Of a DNA stretch of 64,000 nt, positions 59,403 through 64,000 are shown piece by piece. A program made the translations under genes and the position numbers. Under the pieces are notes generated by a model. The model saw only the letters and a program-made list of their open reading frames with translations. It had not been told where the DNA came from and ran no database searches. Source of the stretch: JABDBE01 sp049585795 (GTDB lineage: Bacteria > Acidobacteriota > Terriglobia > Terriglobales > Acidobacteriaceae); NCBI GenBank assembly GCA_049585795.1, contig JBAVAQ010000017.1, forward strand, positions 1-64,000, read 5' to 3'. Within the stretch, counting starts at the first letter, position 1. Every line of letters starts with the position of its first letter.

Positions 59403-60458
59403 TTATCGGCATCGCCTCGCATTCTCTCCGCTTATTTGGAATAAGCCGACGCGATTGCTTTGAGAGTCCACGACGTAAAGACACTGACCTGCATTGATCC
59501 ACATGGCCGACGGGTGGCTAAAGTTTCCGGCTTTGACGGTATTTAGATCGAATGTGGACAGCCGCCGACCTTCGCGGTTGAAGACCTGAATTTGATCGAG
59601 GACCGTATCGCTGACATAAGCGTTACCCTGGTTGTCCACGGCCAGTCCGGTACGATGATCCGCGTAGGGAAGGTTGATAGCCCGGCGAAAATGGCCCGCC
59701 GTGTCGAGGATCTGAATACGGGTGTTGCCTGCGTCGAGAACGAAGAGTTCACCAGCGCTCACCACCGCCTGGCTCGGCAGTCGGAACTCGCCCGGACGGT
59801 CGCCGCCGCCGCGTTTCCCAACCGCACTAATGACCTGCCCTCGGTCGTCCATCATAATGACCATGTGGCGATGCCTGTCGCAAACATAAATGCGTCCGGT
59901 TGCCGCATCGATCGCGATCGCCGCTGGACTCTCGAAGTACGACTCTCCGCCGCGCAGTCGTCCCAAGGAACGACGAAATTTCCCGGCTGAGTCATAAACG
60001 AGTATCGTTCTGCTGCTGTCGTCGATGACATATAAGTTGTCGTGACCATCCACGGCGAGGGCAATGGGAATTCGCGGACGGTCGCCGTTCCTTTCCAGAA
60101 GACTGTACTTTGAACGAGCGAAGTCGAAGACGTGTACGGCTTTCGCGCCGCGATCCGCAACGAGTACACGGTCGTGCGAGTCTGTCGTGAGCCCCGAGGG
60201 GGATTGCAACGCATCGACGCGAGGCACGAAGTCTTTGGGGCCGGCGATGATGTCGAGGGTACGATTCAGAACCGGGTGCAATGGTTCTCTTACATCGTCA
60301 GCCGAAGAAAACGACCGCACGAAACTGAGGCGTGGTGAAGCTTGTTGAGCAACGGTTGCTGGAGCAATTGTTGCCTCCTGAGCTGCTGCGAGGCTGGACC
60401 CGATCCAAAGGGCGAGTAGCAAGAACGCAGTTCGATGGATGGATCTACCGATAGACAC
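59403..60458 (-). CDS. exported NHL-repeat six-bladed beta-propeller
   Basis: 351 residues with a signal peptide (AFLLLALWIGSSLAAAQ) and about six NHL blades (LQSPSGLTTDSHDRVLVADR; PIALAVDGHDNLYVIDD; SPAAIAIDAATGRIYVCD; RTGLAVDNQGNAYVSD; HPSAMWINAGQCLYVVD). NHL propellers bind proteins or ligands; secreted ones of this group have no assigned reaction. The start is a GTG at 60458. It appears monocistronic. Confidence 0.82.
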   Translation of the reverse strand: MSIGRSIHRTAFLLLALWIGSSLAAAQEATIAPATVAQQASPRLSFVRSFSSADDVREPLHPVLNRTLDIIAGPKDFVPRVDALQSPSGLTTDSHDRVLVADRGAKAVHVFDFARSKYSLLERNGDRPRIPIALAVDGHDNLYVIDDSSRTILVYDSAGKFRRSLGRLRGGESYFESPAAIAIDAATGRIYVCDRHRHMVIMMDDRGQVISAVGKRGGGDRPGEFRLPSQAVVSAGELFVLDAGNTRIQILDTAGHFRRAINLPYADHRTGLAVDNQGNAYVSDTVLDQIQVFNREGRRLSTFDLNTVKAGNFSHPSAMWINAGQCLYVVDSQSNRVGLFQISGENARRCR

Positions 60459-60705
60459 AACAGCTCACCCTGATTTCTATTCCATCGGAAATCCAGGAGT
60501 GGTGCATTGTCCCGCATCACGGTGGAATGTGAGGCCGGTCACAGATGCGCATTCAATCAGGCGCGGTTCGGCGAATTGAAAACCCTGGACGCGTCGAGCA
60601 AGGCCGACATTGTACAATAGCGCCGCTGGGCGGCGTGATTCGCGCTCATCTTCACGCCGGTGAGACGCTCGAAGTGGAAACGTTGGTTTCAGTCTGACTG
60701 GTAAC

Positions 60706-60776
60706 TCGGGCCAAAACCCTCATTCATTACACGGCAGTTACGCAGCACTGAAAGTGCTGCGCCACCCAAAATCCGA
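60706..60776 (+). repeat. dispersed hairpin repeat, copy 1
   Basis: It contains GGGCCAAAACCCTCATTCAT, a hairpin GCAGCACT-GAA-AGTGCTGC (60742-60760) and CACCCAAAATCCG. A diverged copy with the same order lies at 63341-63410, and a shorter hairpin-like stretch follows at about 60783-60808. It lies in the 390-bp gap 60459-60849, which otherwise holds no recognised gene. Confidence 0.7.
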
Positions 60777-60849
60777 GTTTTTCAGCAGCGCTGGAGAGGC
60801 AGCGCCAACCGAAACCGCAGTTTTTCCTTAGCTGCTTTAAACGTCCAAT

Positions 60850-62919
60850 ATGGACTCTCTTCCACAAAGTTATGAGCCTCACCCCACCGGTTCATCCGGC
60901 GCTGATCCGGATCCGTCTCTTCAACCGGTTCTCCGCTTACCCACGCGCCGTGAGGCTCCGCCGAAAGGTTGGTTAGCGCGTCTTCTGCTGAGTGGTAGCC
61001 ACCCTGACGCGCCCCAAGCGGAGGAGAAAACCTATCCCTGGAATCTGGTGTTATGGCTCACCGGGGTCGATTATTTTTCGACGCTGGGATACCAGCCGGC
61101 AATTGCCCTTCTGGCTGCTGGCGCACTGGCAGTGCCGGCTACCGTGGCTCTGGTGCTTGTGACCGTTCTCGGCGCGGTTCCGGTCTACATGCAGGTGGCG
61201 GCCCGATCATATGCCGGGCAAGGCTCGATTGCATTGCTGGAAAATCTGTTGAGCGGATGGAAGAGCCGTATCTTTGTGCTGGTCCTGCTCGGCTTTGCGG
61301 GGACGGATTTTGTCATCACGATGACGCTGTCGGCGGCAGACGCCGCCCGCCATGCCATCGCCAACTCGTACCTGCACCCTTACGTTGGCGATGCGCAAAT
61401 CAAGTTGACACTTTCTCTGTTGCTGGTGCTGGCCATCGTCTTTCTCATGGGCTTCCGTGAAGCCATTGGCTTGGCAACGGCAGTGGCGGTTCCCTATCTC
61501 CTTCTTAATGTTGTCGTGCTGTTGTGCGGATTCTGGCAAATCCTCCGGCATCCAGATCTGCTCGCGAACTGGCAAGGCAGCTTACACGCGCATGGAGACT
61601 GGACCATGGTGGCGATCGCATCCGCTTTGGTGTTTCCACGATTGGCATTGGGGCTCAGCGGTTTTGAAACCGGTGTTGTCGTGATGCCGCTGGTGGATGG
61701 CGGCGAGAAGAGCGTGCCAGATCAGCCGCCCCAGGGTCGCATACGCAACACCCGGAAGCTGCTTCTGTCGGCTGCCTTGATCATGAGCGTTCTGCTGCTG
61801 GCGTCGAGCTTCGTGGCCTCGCTGCTGATTCCCGAGATTGACTATCGATTGGGCGGTCCCGCAGACGGCAGAGCAATCGCATATCTGGCTCATAAACTTC
61901 TCGGCGGGCCATTCGGCACGGTCTATGACTTTTCCACGATTCTGATTCTATGGTTTGCCGGGGCGTCGGCTATGACCGGATTGCTGAATCTGATTCCGCG
62001 TTATCTGCCACGTTTCGGAATGGCGCCGCGCTGGGTGGCCTACCAGCGCCCGGTGATCCTGGTGTTGTTTGCCATCGACGTTGTGGTCACGCTGGTCTTT
62101 CGTGCCGACGTCGAAGCCCAAGGCAGCGCTTACGCTACTGGTGTTCTGGTTCTCATTTTGTCGGCGGCAGTGGCGGTGGCCATTGCCCTGTCGCGGGAAA
62201 CCCTTCTACGGCAACCGAAAACTCTTCTGTTGGCCTTCTATTTCTGGGTCGTGACCGCAGTCTTCGTCTACACCCTGTTTGACAATGTCGTCGAACGCCC
62301 GGCGGGAGTGGTCATTGCCAGCATTTTCATCTTCCTGCTCCTGCTGTTCAGCGCTGCCAGCCGTTATTATCGGGCTACGGAAATGCGCATTTCGGAAGTC
62401 ACATTTGAGGACAGCGAGTCAGCACAACTGTGGGCCCAGTCCACAGGCAAAAAGGTGAACTTGATTCCGCAATCCAACTCGGTTTTTGCCCAGGAGAACC
62501 GGATGGAAGAGAAGATTCAGGAGCTTCGCGAGCACTTTAAAATCACCGAACCCCTGGCATTTCTGCATGTTCATCTTTTGGACAATCAGAGTGAATTCAT
62601 AGCGCCGTTACGAGTCCGGGTTTCGCGTCAAGGACAGGATCTCACGATCGAGGCATTTGGAGCCGTGGCCATCGCCAACTCGATTGCGTATCTGAGCGAG
62701 TTACTGGATCCGATCAGTATTGTGCTAGAACTGACGCGCCGCAACCTCATGAAGCAGTCGCTTGCCTACGTTTTGTGGGGCGAAGGCGAAATTGGATTAA
62801 CGGTCTACTCCATTCTGGTACGTTATTGGGAGTTCACAAAACGGACGACCGGCCTTCCTTTGATTTTCTTGATGAGCGTCACCCCTAAGCCTGAACTCAT
62901 ACGACGCGGGGCGAGTTAA
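60850..62919 (+). CDS. APC-superfamily amino acid permease
   Basis: 689 residues. A charged cytosolic N-terminus (about 60 residues) precedes 12 or so membrane helices starting WNLVLWLTGVDYFSTLGYQPAIALLAAG, which fits the amino-acid/polyamine (APC) fold. A soluble C-terminal domain of about 150 residues follows (YYRATEMRISEVTFEDSESA onward), longer than in simple permeases and possibly regulatory. The substrate is unknown. The ATG at 60850 has no evident ribosome-binding site. Its stop overlaps the convergent receiver-like gene by four bases. Confidence 0.8.
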   Translation: MDSLPQSYEPHPTGSSGADPDPSLQPVLRLPTRREAPPKGWLARLLLSGSHPDAPQAEEKTYPWNLVLWLTGVDYFSTLGYQPAIALLAAGALAVPATVALVLVTVLGAVPVYMQVAARSYAGQGSIALLENLLSGWKSRIFVLVLLGFAGTDFVITMTLSAADAARHAIANSYLHPYVGDAQIKLTLSLLLVLAIVFLMGFREAIGLATAVAVPYLLLNVVVLLCGFWQILRHPDLLANWQGSLHAHGDWTMVAIASALVFPRLALGLSGFETGVVVMPLVDGGEKSVPDQPPQGRIRNTRKLLLSAALIMSVLLLASSFVASLLIPEIDYRLGGPADGRAIAYLAHKLLGGPFGTVYDFSTILILWFAGASAMTGLLNLIPRYLPRFGMAPRWVAYQRPVILVLFAIDVVVTLVFRADVEAQGSAYATGVLVLILSAAVAVAIALSRETLLRQPKTLLLAFYFWVVTAVFVYTLFDNVVERPAGVVIASIFIFLLLLFSAASRYYRATEMRISEVTFEDSESAQLWAQSTGKKVNLIPQSNSVFAQENRMEEKIQELREHFKITEPLAFLHVHLLDNQSEFIAPLRVRVSRQGQDLTIEAFGAVAIANSIAYLSELLDPISIVLELTRRNLMKQSLAYVLWGEGEIGLTVYSILVRYWEFTKRTTGLPLIFLMSVTPKPELIRRGAS

Positions 62920-63263
62920 GCCACCGAGGTTCGCTGTATCGCGCGGCAAATTGCCGGCGCATCATCGTCAAAGCAGCAATCTAGAGCGCCCGCGTCCAAC
63001 GCCGCAGTCCACATGGTTTCATCTGGGGTATGGTGGGTGCAAATGATTTCCATGCCCAGTCGAGTACGCAGGCCGATGATTTCCTGAAGGCTTACCAATC
63101 CTAAGTCCAGAACTCCGATTTGAATCGGAAACTGCGACACCAGGGTTTGAAGTTCCAGCAGTGATTGCACAATAAACACAGCTTCAGAAACTGATTTGAC
63201 CTTGGAGACCAAACCCTCCGCACGGGCGGGATCGTTTTGCAGGATGACGATCGCGTTTTGCAT
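62916..63263 (-). CDS. receiver-like (CheY-fold) stand-alone protein
   Basis: 115 residues with alternating strands and helices of a CheY-like fold (AIVILQNDPARAEGLVSKV; IGVLDLGLV; MEIICTHH; DAGALDCCFDDD). The Asp of VLDLG is at the phosphorylation position, but the first-strand acidic pair (usually DD) is replaced by QND, and the beta-5 Lys is not evident. It may be a degenerate receiver that does not take phosphate. AAGGAG precedes ATG 63263 at nine bases. Confidence 0.6.
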   Translation of the reverse strand: MQNAIVILQNDPARAEGLVSKVKSVSEAVFIVQSLLELQTLVSQFPIQIGVLDLGLVSLQEIIGLRTRLGMEIICTHHTPDETMWTAALDAGALDCCFDDDAPAICRAIQRTSVA

Positions 63264-63340
63264 TCGGGTTACTCCTTCCGTCGCACAGTCCCGGCGGCAC
63301 GGGTAAAGAGGTTGGGGGAAAACACAGGCTCGGTTGCTCT

Positions 63341-63410
63341 GGTCCCAAACCCCTCATTTATTCGAGAGCGGTTACCGCAGAGCTGAGGCTCTGCACCGCC
63401 CAAAAATCGG
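63341..63410 (+). repeat. dispersed hairpin repeat, copy 2
   Basis: A diverged copy of the element at 60706-60776: GGTCCCAAACCCCTCATTTA, a hairpin GCAGAGC-TGAG-GCTCTGC (63377-63394), then CCGCCCAAAAATCGG. Compensating changes keep the hairpin stem although its bases differ from copy 1. It lies in the 211-bp gap between the receiver-like gene and the phosphorylase gene. Confidence 0.7.
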
Positions 63411-63474
63411 AGCTGTTCCCGACTTGTAAGTCTGCGCCCTCCCCGTTCTTCGTTTCCCTGTACCCGTTGTCGCG

Positions 63475-64000
63475 TCACCAGGTCGATCGCATGTCGCTTG
63501 ACGTGCCGCCAGCTGCGGGGACGTAGCATTTCAGGGTGTAATCCATCACCATGCGATCGGCGTTGAAGCGCCAGCCGAGGGTGCGGATGGTGCGTTTCAT
63601 GCGCTTGATCCAGCCGCGCGGGAGACCATCGCGGTCGCGCTGGTAGTACAGCGGAATCACTTCTTCGCGAAGCGTGCGGCGCAAATCTTCGGCGTCGCGA
63701 GCGTCGTGGAGGTTCATGTCGGAATGGGTTCTGCCGGTGCCGATGGCGAATCCATTCATGCCGTCGTAGGCCTCAGCCCACCAGCCATCGAGAACCGAGA
63801 GATTCAGTCCACCATTCAAGACAACTTTTTGACCGCTGGTACCCGAGGCTTCCTGTGGACGTCGTGGGTTGTTCAGCCACACGTCAACGCCCTGCACGAA
63901 ATGACGTCCGACGTTGATGTCGTAGTCTTCGACGAAGACAAACTTATCCGCGAAGCGGGGATTGCGCATCAATTCCGCAATCTGCTGGAGAACTCTCTTG
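63475..64000 (-). CDS. alpha-glucan phosphorylase, C-terminal part (runs off window)
   Basis: The frame is open from the window edge to a stop at 63475 and encodes the last ~175 residues of a bacterial alpha-glucan (glycogen/maltodextrin) phosphorylase of the short, non-MalP type: FVEDYDINVGRHFVQGVDVW, LNNPRRPQEASGTSGQKVVL and NGGLNLSVLDGWWAEAYDG. The enzyme releases glucose-1-phosphate from glucans using PLP. The start and PLP lysine region lie beyond 64000 on the minus strand. Gene name glgP is likely but not certain from this part. Confidence 0.88.
   Translation of the reverse strand, partial: KRVLQQIAELMRNPRFADKFVFVEDYDINVGRHFVQGVDVWLNNPRRPQEASGTSGQKVVLNGGLNLSVLDGWWAEAYDGMNGFAIGTGRTHSDMNLHDARDAEDLRRTLREEVIPLYYQRDRDGLPRGWIKRMKRTIRTLGWRFNADRMVMDYTLKCYVPAAGGTSSDMRSTW

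Noticed and set aside
1..64000. tRNA, rRNA or riboswitch genes
   Set aside because: Scanning by eye found no cloverleaf, rRNA-like or known riboswitch motif; a covariance-model search would be needed to exclude small RNAs.

Overview
This 64 kb window looks like chromosomal DNA of a soil Acidobacteriota member (Koribacter or Sulfotelmatobacter-like). That is an inference from content, not from a marker gene. The supporting signs are moderately high GC, three Ser/Thr kinases fused to TolB/PD40-type propellers, MacB-like permeases without an ATPase, a GerW/YtfJ homologue, and dispersed repeats containing the core CCTTCGCTTTGCTCAGGATG. No rRNA, tRNA, CRISPR array or phage module was seen.

Layout. 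1-1.8 kb: end of a respiratory operon (CuA-type oxidase subunit II and a dihaem cytochrome c). 1.8-5.1 kb, minus strand: LysR regulator, YeiH exporter, rhodanese, TlpA-like thioredoxin; a likely sulfur or redox cluster. 5.2-6.8 kb: FAD monooxygenase broken by one frameshift. 7-9.7 kb: kinase 1. 9.8-15.9 kb: CusA/CusB/TolC-type metal efflux operon with a small Cys-rich leader protein. 16-20.7 kb: MBL hydrolase, cytochrome c, kinase 2.

20.9-29.5 kb is the most unusual region. A three-gene operon encodes (i) a GAF-GAF-GAF-TM-HlyD fusion, (ii) a HlyD lipoprotein and (iii) a PqqD-like/M50 site-2-protease/HlyD fusion. It converges on a small gene whose product is a short leader followed by 13 tandem hexapeptides of the type ELGKRV. 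That gene has a good sigma-54 type promoter and lies directly downstream of a sigma-54 activator gene. A STAS/anti-sigma-kinase pair follows on the other strand. I propose a regulated peptide maturation/export system with a multi-core, RiPP-like precursor. The function is inference; the architecture is visible.

30-38.4 kb: Ig-repeat lipoprotein, HtrA protease, TonB, M48 protease, beta-barrel protein, then a Phd/PIN toxin-antitoxin pair with a consensus promoter and perfect palindromic operator. 38.5-46.6 kb: M13 peptidase, GerW protein, glycolipid-binding-fold protein, PLP decarboxylase divergent from a benzoate-CoA-ligase-type enzyme, and a BNR/Ycf48-like propeller. 46.6-53.8 kb: two FtsX/MacB permeases, small hypothetical proteins, a GH9 glycosidase and a methyltransferase. 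54-56 kb: transposase remnant, zinc-ribbon protein and a cluster of dispersed and inverted repeats. 56-64 kb: kinase 3 (altered catalytic loop), OsmC protein, NHL propeller, APC transporter, receiver-like protein and the 3' part of an alpha-glucan phosphorylase gene that runs off the window.
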